Shown: positions 1 through 6,953 of the stretch, piece by piece
Layout of the letters: each line of letters starts with the position of its first letter
Numbering within the stretch: the first letter of the stretch is position 1
Assembly: GCA_013001935.1 (NCBI GenBank)
Contig: JABDKZ010000334.1
Location: 1-7,407, forward strand
DNA length: 7,407 nucleotides
Direction: 5' to 3'
Source of the DNA: Maribacter sp.
GTDB taxonomy: Bacteria > Bacteroidota > Bacteroidia > Flavobacteriales > Flavobacteriaceae
The notes under the pieces: model-generated
Database searches by the model: none
What the model was told of the DNA's origin: nothing
What the model saw: the letters and a program-made list of their open reading frames with translations, nothing else
Made by a program: the position numbers and the translations under genes

Positions 1-115
1 AAATCCCGCTCCAATCTGGTCCCCTATGCCTTACTTTTTTGGACATTTCCAATAATTGAGGCCTTAAAACATCCGTGCTTTCCTTAACATCAAATGCACA
101 TACAATTCCACACAT
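1..115 (-). CDS. asnB: Asparagine synthetase B, glutamine-hydrolysing (N-terminal fragment)
   Basis: Reading the minus strand from the ATG at 115-113 gives 38 codons before the window ends, so only the N-terminus is present. The protein begins Met-Cys-Gly-Ile-Val; once Met is removed, Cys2 is the nucleophile of class II (Ntn-type) glutamine amidotransferases. Residues 29-38 read RHRGPDWSGI, the strongly conserved block of E. coli-type AsnB, which separates it from GlmS and PurF, the other Cys2 amidotransferases. The family makes asparagine from aspartate, ATP and glutamine in the cytoplasm; the missing part should hold the rest of the glutaminase domain and the ATP-pyrophosphatase domain. The start is fixed by the need for Cys at position 2. 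It is transcribed divergently from the DUF2911 gene. The only hint of a promoter is CATCTTTG (minus strand, 150-143), one base off the TAnnTTTG consensus and with no clear -33 element. Confidence 0.93.
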   Translation of the reverse strand, partial: MCGIVCAFDVKESTDVLRPQLLEMSKKVRHRGPDWSGI

Positions 116-326
116 ACTAAATTATTTATATCAATTTGATAGCAAAGATGTATTTTAACTATCAATTATAAAACATTTATACAGTTATTAATTACACTTT
201 TGTATTATAAATACTAATTATATAAATAAATGACATATATTTTATTTTATTTTGAAGATTAGGGTATATTCTGTAAGTTGGGATAATTTTAACGACTTTT
301 TTTAACACTTTGTATTGATTACTACT

Positions 327-334
327 TAGATTTG
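327..334 (+). promoter_or_regulatory. Possible -7 element (TAGATTTG) for the DUF2911 gene
   Basis: TAGATTTG matches the Bacteroidetes -7 consensus TAnnTTTG exactly and lies 45 bases before the ATG at 380, giving an expected leader of about 40 bases. No TTG sits at the usual 17-23 base spacing; the closest is TTTG at 309-312, only 14 bases upstream. The -33 half is therefore weak, and a chance match in AT-rich DNA is possible. Confidence 0.35.
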
Positions 335-344
335 AACCGATAAC

Positions 345-361
345 CCTGAAATAAGTTCAGG
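345..361 (+). repeat. Short inverted repeat in the DUF2911 leader
   Basis: CCTGAA (345-350) and TTCAGG (356-361) form a perfect 6-base inverted repeat around a 5-base spacer, 18 bases ahead of the start codon and just after the predicted transcription start. It could be a small leader hairpin or an operator for a dimeric regulator. It has no T-tract and is too short to be a convincing terminator. Confidence 0.3.
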
Positions 362-379
362 ATAAAAACAAACTCAATT

Positions 380-919
380 ATGAAAAAATTAGTTACATTT
401 TCAATTGTAATGCTTGCTTTGGTATTTACTACTACTAGTTCAGCTCAAAAATTCAGCGGATTGGACAAAAGCCCAATGGACATGGCTACTTTCCCATCTA
501 GCTATAAAATTTCGGATAAAGCGGTTAGGTTGACCTATAGTCGTCCGCAGTTAAAAGGCCGCTCGCTATCTGAACTTGCTCCTGCCGGCGAAGTATGGAG
601 AACTGGGGCGAACGAAGCTGCGGAAATCACTTTTTACAAAGATGCCAATGTCGGCGGTACCGATGTTAAAGCCGGTACTTATTCTTTGTTCACTATTCCC
701 GGAGAAGGTGAATGGACCATTATCTTAAACAGCAATTTGAATCAATGGGGAGCCTATTCTTATAGCAAAGGAGCTGATGTTGCCCGTGTAAAGGCTGGTG
801 TTAGTATGGCCGAAGAATCCTTGGATGCTTTTTCCATAGCTTTTAAAGAAGTTGATGGCGGTGCCCATTTGGTAATGGCTTGGGGAACAACCAGAGTTGC
901 TCTACCTATCATGATGTAA
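380..919 (+). CDS. Secreted DUF2911 domain protein
   Basis: A 179-residue exported protein. Residues 1-22 are a signal peptide: Lys2-Lys3, a hydrophobic core, then Ser-Ser-Ala-Gln, with probable cleavage after Ala22 or Gln23. There is no lipobox cysteine. The mature part is one DUF2911 domain from about residue 30 to the end. Recognisable blocks are the start 'SPMDMATFP', 'VRLTYSRPQLKGR' (49-61), 'GEVWRTGANEAAEI' (70-83) and 'GTYSLFTIP' (99-107), followed by a Trp-Gly-Ala-Tyr motif near 123-126. The length is normal for the family. DUF2911 proteins are frequent in Bacteroidetes and have no established biochemical role; a beta-sandwich fold in the periplasm is likely but is inference. The ATG at 380 is right because it starts directly with the signal peptide. 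The gene stands alone, with its own terminator at 950-975. Confidence 0.9.
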   Translation: MKKLVTFSIVMLALVFTTTSSAQKFSGLDKSPMDMATFPSSYKISDKAVRLTYSRPQLKGRSLSELAPAGEVWRTGANEAAEITFYKDANVGGTDVKAGTYSLFTIPGEGEWTIILNSNLNQWGAYSYSKGADVARVKAGVSMAEESLDAFSIAFKEVDGGAHLVMAWGTTRVALPIMM

Positions 920-940
920 GAAAGATAATTCTTTTAATAC

Positions 941-975
941 AAAAAAAAACCGAAGCAATTTGCTTCGGTTTTTTT
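941..975 (+). terminator. Intrinsic terminator after the DUF2911 gene
   Basis: CCGAAGC (950-956) pairs with GCTTCGG (962-968) around the loop AATTT, followed by seven T residues (969-975). The upstream run of nine A residues (941-949) gives a T-tract on the opposite strand too, so the hairpin could work in both directions. It begins 30 bases after the stop codon at 917-919. Confidence 0.88.
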
Positions 976-1014
976 CTGGTTTAAACGTATGCCTTTGCCC
1001 TAGGCTCAAAACTA

Positions 1015-1055
1015 AATAATCCAAGAAATCCCTTTTCGGGAGTTCTTGGATTATT
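1015..1055 (-). terminator. Long hairpin terminator after the small exported-protein gene
   Basis: Thirteen consecutive pairs (1015-1027 with 1043-1055), one A-G mismatch, then four more pairs (1029-1032 with 1038-1041) close a 5-base TTTTC loop. The hairpin lies 21 bases beyond the minus-strand stop codon at 1077. The following T-tract is broken on both strands (TTATTTAGTTTT on minus, TTATTATTTT on plus), so the very long stem is the main argument. It may also catch plus-strand read-through from the DUF2911 gene. Confidence 0.75.
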
Positions 1056-1076
1056 ATTTTCAGTAATTAACTGAAT

Positions 1077-1490
1077 CTATTCAGGCATTATTTTCGTGCC
1101 TTCGATTTTATAGGTGCCATCATAAGAGCTGCTTTCCCCTTTTAGCTTATCACCTTGGGCTTCTAATGATACCGAAATTTTTTGACCTTCAATGTTCACT
1201 GAAAAGAATATTTTATTGCCCTTTACATCAACTTCCTCTCCAGTAAGGTTGCCAGCGCTTAATTGTACTTGAACATTGTATTTTCCTGCTTCCTTGGTGA
1301 TAAGTAATACACCAGTCCTATACTGATAATCAACCTCCTCAACGGTATAGTTCCAAGCACCAACTAAATCATCGGCTGTATTGATATGAATTGTATTTTT
1401 TTCATAACTATTGTTAGCCATAATCCCGCTCGCGGATAAAAGCATGACCGCAACAAGAACGACCTGTAATTTTTTAGTAACTGATTTCAT
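1077..1490 (-). CDS. Small exported beta-rich protein, function unknown
   Basis: A 137-residue protein with a clear Sec signal peptide: Lys2, Lys6 and Lys7, a hydrophobic stretch at about 9-22, and likely cleavage after Met-Ala at 24-25, giving a mature protein starting Asn-Asn-Ser. There is no lipobox cysteine. From about residue 40 the sequence is a series of short alternating polar and hydrophobic strands: 'LVGAWNYTVE' near 42-51, a 'GVLLITKEAGKYNVQVQL' strand pair, 'GNKIFFSVNIEGQKISVSL', 'GDKLKGESSSYDGTYKI'. The order of initial Trp strand, then 'G-x-x-x-I' strand, then 'G-x-L-x-G' hairpins resembles the small lipocalin-like beta units attached to Bacteroidetes periplasmic enzymes, but this is a fold impression and not a family assignment. 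It probably acts in the periplasm, perhaps as a binding protein. It is co-directional with the NYN gene 95 bases upstream and ends at a strong hairpin. Confidence 0.8.
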   Translation of the reverse strand: MKSVTKKLQVVLVAVMLLSASGIMANNSYEKNTIHINTADDLVGAWNYTVEEVDYQYRTGVLLITKEAGKYNVQVQLSAGNLTGEEVDVKGNKIFFSVNIEGQKISVSLEAQGDKLKGESSSYDGTYKIEGTKIMPE

Positions 1491-1585
1491 ATTTATAAAT
1501 TTTAATGTGATACTATTTAGATACGTTAAATCGACGAAAAGGGTTGATATTATATTGTTTTATTGCATAGAATTTATTTACGCCA

Positions 1586-2350
1586 TTATTTTTTTCGAGT
1601 TCTAGATGCCCTTTTCTCCTTGATCTTTACATAAATCAACTTTTTGCGACCACGGGAATCTTCGCGTCGTTCCAGTTCAAAATTCTTGATTGAACCAATT
1701 AGTGGGGTCAATTTTTGAAAGCCATAATTCCGGGAATCAAAATTAGGGTGTCTTTTTTGTAATAAGCTCCCCACATCACCTAAAAAAGCCCAACCATCTT
1801 CATCGGCAACATCGGCAATAGTAGCTGAAATAAACCGTATTTCCTTAGGTGTAATTTTATCGATACTATTTTTGGTCCTTGCAGTGGACTCAGGTGCACC
1901 TGAGGAATCTTCTTCCGATTGGCCTTTGAGGATTTCAATATAAATAAACTTATCACATGCTACGATGAAAGGATCCGGGGTTTTCTTTTCCCCAATGCCG
2001 AAAACTTGCATTCCTGCCTCACGAAGGCGTGTTGCCAAACGTGTAAAATCACTATCGCTACTCACTAAACAGAATCCGTTGACCTTCCCGGAATATAATA
2101 TATCCATAGCATCAATGATCATGGCCGAATCCGTGGCATTCTTTCCGCTAGTATACCCGTATTGTTGAATGGGTGTAATTGCATTTTCCAAGAGCACGGT
2201 TTTCCACTTGTTAAGACGAGGATTGGTCCAATCCCCATAAATACGTTTTATAGTAGGGTTACCATATTTGGCAATTTCCTCCATCATTTCCTTTACATGG
2301 GCCGAAGGTATATTATCACCATCTATAAGTACTGCAAAATTTATATCCAT
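1586..2350 (-). CDS. NYN-domain putative RNase with C-terminal LOTUS/OST-HTH domain
   Basis: A 254-residue cytoplasmic protein with two domains. Residues 1-140 form an NYN (LabA/DUF88-type) PIN-like nuclease domain. Acidic residues that normally bind the metal are all present: Asp10 and Asp12 in 'LIDGDNI', Asp74 in 'NATDSAMIIDAMD' with Asp80 behind it, and Asp99/Asp101 in 'SSDSDF'. A charged, low-complexity linker (about 141-165) leads to a LOTUS/OST-HTH RNA-binding domain (about 166-240), identified by 'DGWAFLGDVGSLLQKRHPNF' followed by 'YGFQKLTPLI'. The tail is very basic (Arg/Lys at 245-254). By family, it should be a metal-dependent ribonuclease guided to RNA by the LOTUS module; the substrate is unknown. 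The start at 2350 places the first nuclease strand directly at the N-terminus, as usual. It is 187 bases from the DUF2834 gene, so probably its own unit; no consensus promoter was found. Confidence 0.9.
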   Translation of the reverse strand: MDINFAVLIDGDNIPSAHVKEMMEEIAKYGNPTIKRIYGDWTNPRLNKWKTVLLENAITPIQQYGYTSGKNATDSAMIIDAMDILYSGKVNGFCLVSSDSDFTRLATRLREAGMQVFGIGEKKTPDPFIVACDKFIYIEILKGQSEEDSSGAPESTARTKNSIDKITPKEIRFISATIADVADEDGWAFLGDVGSLLQKRHPNFDSRNYGFQKLTPLIGSIKNFELERREDSRGRKKLIYVKIKEKRASRTRKK

Positions 2351-2537
2351 CTTTTATTCATTGGTCGCATGCAAGTTACGAGGTTTTAAAGTAAAAATCG
2401 AGAGGAAGGGAAATCTAATTTTACATTCTAAGTAATAATCGGGGTTCATTCAATTCTTCAAAATCAGTCAAGAAGCGACCATGGAATCATTTTAATTTCA
2501 ACGCTACATAATTATTTAATTTATAATGACCAAAATA
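2351..2537. other. Intergenic region between the DUF2834 and NYN genes
   Basis: These 187 bases hold no credible coding sequence on either strand. They must contain the end of the upstream operon and the NYN promoter, but I see no hairpin with a T-tract and no exact TAnnTTTG. The right end (about 2509-2530) is almost pure A/T. Confidence 0.5.
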
Positions 2538-2864
2538 TTAATAGACCTTACTTTTTTCCCTTAGATAGAGAAAAAGAGGAAATGCTCCGGCAATGCCAAA
2601 TAACAAGGCTAAGATCCAGATGAGCCATACTCTTTTTATCCCATGTTTCTTGGCTTCATGATATGACCAAATAAAGAAGACCAAAACCACGAACAATAGG
2701 TCTACCATAAAGGCTGTGGAAATGGTATTTGCGAACATACCATTTATGGTAGCCATGGGATTGGTATAAAATAGTATATTACCGGTTTCAATGGTTTCCA
2801 AAAACACAAATATATTGGGGGCGATAAAGCCTATTACCGCCAAAAATAAATACCCTTTTCTCAT
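2538..2864 (-). CDS. DUF2834 family small membrane protein
   Basis: A 108-residue inner-membrane protein with three predicted transmembrane helices at about residues 4-22, 50-67 and 80-100. The family signature is visible: an acidic 'DLLF' near 55-58 at the start of helix 2, a conserved 'W-x-x-x-EA' (Trp66, Glu70-Ala71) at its end, and the closing 'GAFPLFLYLRE' block (93-103). This places it in DUF2834, a family with no known biochemical role. The length is typical. It starts 65 bases after the tricorn homologue's stop codon in the same direction and no terminator lies between them, so it is probably the last gene of that operon. A functional link to the peptidase is only inference from position. 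The Met-Arg-Lys start immediately precedes helix 1, which supports the chosen ATG. Confidence 0.8.
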   Translation of the reverse strand: MRKGYLFLAVIGFIAPNIFVFLETIETGNILFYTNPMATINGMFANTISTAFMVDLLFVVLVFFIWSYHEAKKHGIKRVWLIWILALLFGIAGAFPLFLYLREKSKVY

Positions 2865-2929
2865 AACTCAATTCTTAAAAGACCAACTACAAATACCATT
2901 GTTATCTCTTTCATAGTATATTCCCTAAA

Positions 2930-5900
2930 CTATTCTTTATTATTGAATGATTTATCAGGATATGCCGGTGGTGCGGGTACTTCCCTCGGGTCCTCGGCAA
3001 TCAACTTTTCCAAATGCGTTATAGCCGCCTTCAATTGCGCATCTTCACCTTTGAATGTAGCATGTGGTAAATTGTCTACCACAATATCAGGTTCAAAGCC
3101 ATGGCCTTCAATAAGCCAATCGCCATCCGAGCCATAAACCCCCATCATAGGGGCACGGGCAATACCTCCGTCACTCAATCTATTGGCACCACTCAACCAA
3201 ATTTCACCACCCCATGTTCGCGTACCAATAGCAGTACCCATATTTAACTTTTTGAATCCATCAGCGAATGCCTCTCCATCAGAAGCGGTATTTTGATCCA
3301 CCAAAATGACGATGTGGCCCCTAAAGGCGTATTGCATGTTCCAATAGGGTTTTCCGGATCTTGATTTCCAGTACATCCACGCTTTTCGCAATAATTTCTC
3401 CAGTATAAAACTCTCAATATTACCTCCTCGATTATGGCGTACATCAATAATTAGCCCCGGCCTATCAAAAACCGGATAAAACTCCCTGTACCATTGATTT
3501 AAATCCCTGCTTCCCATCGCTTGTAAATGTACATAGCCCACTTTATTATTCGTAGCTTCTTCTACTGCCAATCGCCTTGAATACTCCCAATCGCGATAAC
3601 GTAATCTTTGGCTATTACCAATAGGTTTAACAATAACATTCTTTTTAGTGGTTCCTCGGAGTATTTCTATCCTCACTTGTTTCCCTTGTTGATTTCGGAT
3701 AAGCTGGCCAATATCCAAGGCCGACAATGCCGATTTACCATTGACACTCGTGATGATATCACCTGGTTTTATGTCAAGATAGGGATCATCAAGAGGCGAT
3801 TTTTCATCAGGATAATCCGGGTCAGCTTTATAAATATAGTCTACACGGAAACCGCCTTTTTCCTCATCTCTAGTACATCGGGCACCTAAATTGGCAACGG
3901 GAATGTTCTTGGCATCATCTAGCAGATCACCCCCTCTTACACTTGTGTGCAAGGCCGCTAATTCCCCTACGAACCTACCAATCAGATCTGATAGTTCATT
4001 TCTTGTCGTTATACGATTTAGTAATGGGAAATACTTATCATGCATTGACTTCCAATTTACCCCATGCATGTTCTTATCATAAAAATAATCGCGTTCCATT
4101 CTCCACGCATCCGTAAAAATCTGTTTCCAATCTTCCTGAGGTGTAATCGCGAACTTCCAACCACTTAGATCAATTTTATTTTTATCTAAATCACTGACTT
4201 TTTCAGTACCTGCATCAACCATATAAAAATTGTCTTTTTGCCTTATTAACAATTTTTCGTAGTCACCAGTCAAGGCGTAATAGCGTATATCCTCGACCAT
4301 AGTTTTTAGTTCTATATCTTCATTATCAATTTTTAAGACGCCTAGATGGGTTTTAGCTCCTATCCCCGTTTCTCTAGTCATTAGATAAATGGCTTTTTTT
4401 GAAACAGCCAACCCGCTATAATTACCAGGTTTTATGGGTACTTCCTCAATTCTGCCCATAATTCCTTCTGGATCGATCTTAACCGTTACCAATTCTTTTC
4501 CGTTCTCTTTCTCTTCATCTTTTTTAGGCTTTGGAGCCAATTCATCATCAGGTCTGAACGGTGACCTGGTACCTCTTTGCAGTGATACGGAGTACAATTT
4601 TTCACTTGCATCAAAATAGGGTTCTGGTTGCCTTGGCCCCCATGGACTGCCCACCAAAGTAGTAAAACTGCGATCCGAGAGAAAATAAATAAACTTTCCA
4701 TCAGGACTCCAAACGGGATATAAACTGTTGGCCCTATCTGTGGTCATCGGGAATGAAGTACCGGAAACTATACTATGGAGTCTAATCTGTGCCATTGTAT
4801 TGTCAGCAACTTGAACAAAGGCCAGCCATTTACTGTCCGGGGACCAAGAAAATGAATAAATACCTTCCTCATTGGTCGATATTTTTTTGCTTGTCCCCGA
4901 GGCAATATCCAATACAAACATATTACCGCGCAAATCATCGTATGCCAACCATTTGCCATCTGGTGAAGGAATACCGGTGTAACGAAGTACATTGCCGTCG
5001 GAAGTTAAAATTTTATGCAATCCCACACCATCACTTGGCATACTGACGAACTCGAATTCACCGCTCTCATCTGACAAGGTATATACTTTCTTCCCATCGG
5101 AAGAAAATATGGCATCCCTGAACCTTACATTTTTCTTATCCGTAAACTCAACAAACCTTCCCGATTTCACTGGGGCGATAAATGCTCTTCCCCTTGCGGT
5201 AATAATGATACGTTTGCCTTCTTTGTCAGGGAAAACGGATGTTATGTATTTCGATGGATTCTCAACCCATTTTTCACGTAATTGATCTAAATCGGAGGCT
5301 AATGTAATTTCTATTTTGCGCTTGCTGTTGTTCGGAATATCATAGAGCCAAAGATCGGCCCCTAATTGATATACAATATTTCCTTCCGAAAGATTTGCAT
5401 TTCGTACATCAAAACCAGAATGATCCGTATGTTGTTTTAAATCCTGCCCGTTTTCATCAACTGACCAGATATTCATAATACCATCACGATCTGTAATAAA
5501 GTAAATTCTATTGCTATACCACATAGGATGGTGACTTTCCCCAGCATAGCCTTTGGTGAGTTGTATGGCTTCTTCATCTGTCTTCGTGAATTTCCAAATT
5601 TGTCTGGCCGTGCCCCCTTTGTATCTTTTTGTTACATTGTTATGGTCTGAAGGCCGCACAAAATAAACCGTAGAGCCGGTGGCATCGAAAGTCGCTTCAC
5701 TTGCCTGACTTAAAGGAATACGCTCTTTTTGCTTGGTTTTGGTGTCAATAACCACCAATTGACGATCGGGTAAGGTCGCATAAGCCCTGGTATCGTAAAC
5801 AATTTTTCCGTCAGGTGTCCAACCGTTTGTTCTTGAAAAGTCACTTTCATAGGTCCATCTAATGGGCATTCCTCCGGTAATGGGCATCGTATAAACTTCT

Positions 5901-6184
5901 GTTGGGCCCTCATAACTAGCTGAGAAAGCGACTGTTTTGCCATCTGGTGAAAAAGCCGGGTATCTTTCTTCCTCTGCATGCGAAGTCAACTTTTGCGCCA
6001 ATCCTCCTGTCAGTGGCACGGTCCAAAGATCCCCTTCGGCTGTAAAGACCACCGTATTCCCATGCAGATCAGGATATTGATAATACCCTTCAAAACCTTG
6101 AGATCGCAGCTTGTTGCCATTAATAAACAATAGGATAAAAAAGAAATAACCCAGTGAGTTTCTAAGCTTGAATTTTGAAATCAT
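2930..6184 (-). CDS. Periplasmic tricorn-protease homologue (S41 serine peptidase with beta-propellers and PDZ)
   Basis: A 1084-residue protein with full tricorn architecture. A signal peptide (about 1-29: Lys4, Lys6, Arg8, hydrophobic core 11-21, cleavage near Ser28-Gln29) sends it to the periplasm, unlike archaeal tricorn, which is cytosolic. Residues 35-670 hold two beta-propellers with PD40/WD40-like 'SPDGK' repeats (for example at 79-83, 407-411, 448-452 and 493-497), with a Lys/Glu-rich insert at 551-563. A helical domain follows (about 682-760), then a PDZ domain (about 762-855; 'LDIKPGDIITSVNGK') and the S41 catalytic core (about 880-1062). Catalytic residues by alignment to Thermoplasma tricorn are His746, nucleophile Ser968 in 'TASDGE', and Glu1026 in 'IEGHG'; 'RHNRGG' at 916-921 matches the oxyanion region. 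Leu745 stands where tricorn has the fourth residue, Ser745. Members cut oligopeptides into small fragments. The gene is second in a probable operon, 21 bases after the GyrI-like stop. Confidence 0.93.
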   Translation of the reverse strand: MISKFKLRNSLGYFFFILLFINGNKLRSQGFEGYYQYPDLHGNTVVFTAEGDLWTVPLTGGLAQKLTSHAEEERYPAFSPDGKTVAFSASYEGPTEVYTMPITGGMPIRWTYESDFSRTNGWTPDGKIVYDTRAYATLPDRQLVVIDTKTKQKERIPLSQASEATFDATGSTVYFVRPSDHNNVTKRYKGGTARQIWKFTKTDEEAIQLTKGYAGESHHPMWYSNRIYFITDRDGIMNIWSVDENGQDLKQHTDHSGFDVRNANLSEGNIVYQLGADLWLYDIPNNSKRKIEITLASDLDQLREKWVENPSKYITSVFPDKEGKRIIITARGRAFIAPVKSGRFVEFTDKKNVRFRDAIFSSDGKKVYTLSDESGEFEFVSMPSDGVGLHKILTSDGNVLRYTGIPSPDGKWLAYDDLRGNMFVLDIASGTSKKISTNEEGIYSFSWSPDSKWLAFVQVADNTMAQIRLHSIVSGTSFPMTTDRANSLYPVWSPDGKFIYFLSDRSFTTLVGSPWGPRQPEPYFDASEKLYSVSLQRGTRSPFRPDDELAPKPKKDEEKENGKELVTVKIDPEGIMGRIEEVPIKPGNYSGLAVSKKAIYLMTRETGIGAKTHLGVLKIDNEDIELKTMVEDIRYYALTGDYEKLLIRQKDNFYMVDAGTEKVSDLDKNKIDLSGWKFAITPQEDWKQIFTDAWRMERDYFYDKNMHGVNWKSMHDKYFPLLNRITTRNELSDLIGRFVGELAALHTSVRGGDLLDDAKNIPVANLGARCTRDEEKGGFRVDYIYKADPDYPDEKSPLDDPYLDIKPGDIITSVNGKSALSALDIGQLIRNQQGKQVRIEILRGTTKKNVIVKPIGNSQRLRYRDWEYSRRLAVEEATNNKVGYVHLQAMGSRDLNQWYREFYPVFDRPGLIIDVRHNRGGNIESFILEKLLRKAWMYWKSRSGKPYWNMQYAFRGHIVILVDQNTASDGEAFADGFKKLNMGTAIGTRTWGGEIWLSGANRLSDGGIARAPMMGVYGSDGDWLIEGHGFEPDIVVDNLPHATFKGEDAQLKAAITHLEKLIAEDPREVPAPPAYPDKSFNNKE

Positions 6185-6205
6185 GTTCGTTGTTTTTGAT
6201 TGGAA

Positions 6206-6682
6206 TTATTTTAGCTGTATCGGTATCCATATTTCTTCTTCAGATTCTGGATCATTATTCCTATAGGTTTCACCCAAAACCTCGAAATGAGGTCTGTTAT
6301 CAATATTATAATCGGAAATGGGCAGCCACTTGGTATAAATATATTGAAATATACTTTTATCGTAACTAGGACCTTTATAATCAAATACGGCATATAGCCC
6401 TTCCTGTATAATAAACTGATTCAAATCATCAGGTATTTCGCCAAAATCCCCAACTTCAACCATCGCCCATTTTACAAATCGGTGCTTAGGATTGAATCGC
6501 TCAAAATAAGTTGTTGGATAAACCTGCATTGAGATTTTGTCTTCTGAAAGTTTGTTGCCAATGTCATTTACTTTTGGCATAAAACGGCTCCATAATTCAC
6601 CCGTCCTATCATTGAGCAGGGACATGCTCATATTCATACCAACTAACTTTTTTTGCGTGAGCTCTATGATTCTTGGCTGCAT
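6206..6682 (-). CDS. Stand-alone GyrI-like / AraC effector-binding domain protein
   Basis: A 158-residue cytoplasmic protein consisting of a single GyrI-like (AraC effector-binding, SHS2-type) domain without a DNA-binding part. The start 'QPRIIELTQKKLVG' (2-15) is the first strand of the family. 'GELWSRFMP' (28-36) is the helix with the conserved Trp, 'GLYAVFDYKG' (95-104) is the central strand, and 'RPHFEVLGE' (130-138) plus 'EEIWIPI' (149-155) are the C-terminal signature with the acidic ligand-pocket residue. Related domains bind small hydrophobic or cationic molecules, and some hydrolyse electrophilic compounds; the ligand here is unknown. It may therefore be a small-molecule sensor, scavenger or detoxifying enzyme and not a regulator by itself. 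It lies first in the probable operon with the tricorn homologue, and only 5 bases downstream of the apparent remnant gene at 6688-6820. Confidence 0.88.
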   Translation of the reverse strand: MQPRIIELTQKKLVGMNMSMSLLNDRTGELWSRFMPKVNDIGNKLSEDKISMQVYPTTYFERFNPKHRFVKWAMVEVGDFGEIPDDLNQFIIQEGLYAVFDYKGPSYDKSIFQYIYTKWLPISDYNIDNRPHFEVLGETYRNNDPESEEEIWIPIQLK

Positions 6683-6687
6683 TAATT

Positions 6688-6820
6688 CTAATTCTGATTG
6701 AACAAATCGATTATATCATCAAACAACTTTGGGCCATTAGTCTTGTCATGTTCGGGAATCATAAGGCCAACGTTATTGCATTATGCCAAGAAATAGAAGA
6801 ACAAATACATTTTGCTTCAT
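6688..6820 (-). pseudogene. Possible remnant of a small or truncated gene, frameshifted
   Basis: Two adjoining minus-strand reading frames look coding but do not connect. From the ATG at 6820-6818 the frame gives 15 residues resembling the start of a signal peptide (Met-Lys-Gln-Asn, then a Val/Phe/Leu run) and hits TAA at 6775-6773. In the +1 frame, open from 6780 after a TAA at 6783-6781, the sequence continues for 30 codons to TAG at 6690-6688, ending 'GPKLFDDIIDLFNQN'. That tail has the amphipathic-helix composition of a real C-terminus and stops 5 bases before the GyrI-like start, the spacing expected inside an operon. A single-base shift would join them into a protein of about 43 residues, so either a small gene was broken or most of a longer exported protein was deleted. 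I do not recognise the family. A short intact 24-residue frame from the ATG at 6762 is the other possibility. Confidence 0.35.
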
Positions 6821-6896
6821 TTTGAATTCAATAAACAGATAGCTAACAGGAGCTGTTGTATATAGCAATTTAGAGAATAATTTAACAAAAGACCAT

Positions 6897-6927
6897 AAAA
6901 AAAGCCCTGACTATTTTGCCAGGGCTT
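6897..6927 (-). terminator. Intrinsic terminator of the cold-shock gene
   Basis: AAGCCCTG (6902-6909) and CAGGGCTT (6920-6927) form an 8-base stem around a 10-base loop. Read on the minus strand, the stem runs into seven T residues (6903-6897). It begins 27 bases after the csp stop codon at 6954. It also separates the csp transcript from the remnant and GyrI-like operon downstream. Confidence 0.88.
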
Positions 6928-6953
6928 ATCTCTAAAAAATTAAAAAGCAGCTA

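Noticed and set aside
143..150. CAAAGATG, read as CATCTTTG on the minus strand, as a promoter -7 element for asnB
   Set aside because: The first base differs from TAnnTTTG and no TTG lies at the right spacing upstream; mentioned under asnB but not listed as a promoter.
991..1005. GCCT...AGGC mini-hairpin between the two terminators
   Set aside because: Only four pairs; it adds nothing to the strong hairpins on either side.
1411..1605. Plus-strand reading frame of 64 codons
   Set aside because: It overlaps the signal-peptide end of the minus-strand exported-protein gene and an AT-rich gap; the product has no domain-like pattern.
2363..2480. GGTCGC near 2364 and GCGACC near 2475, an inverted pair about 110 bases apart in the NYN upstream gap
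   Set aside because: The match is only 6-7 bases, far apart and without extended flanking similarity; chance explains it.
4486..4701. Several 60- to 97-codon frames on both strands inside the tricorn gene (also near 3608-3889, 4789-5285 and 5710-5979)
   Set aside because: They are out-of-frame overlaps of a gene whose full-length domain structure is unambiguous; their products lack coherent composition.
6841..6870. AACAG-GAG-CTGTT small palindrome between csp and the remnant gene
   Set aside because: A five-base stem with a three-base loop and no T-tract is too weak to call as a regulatory site.
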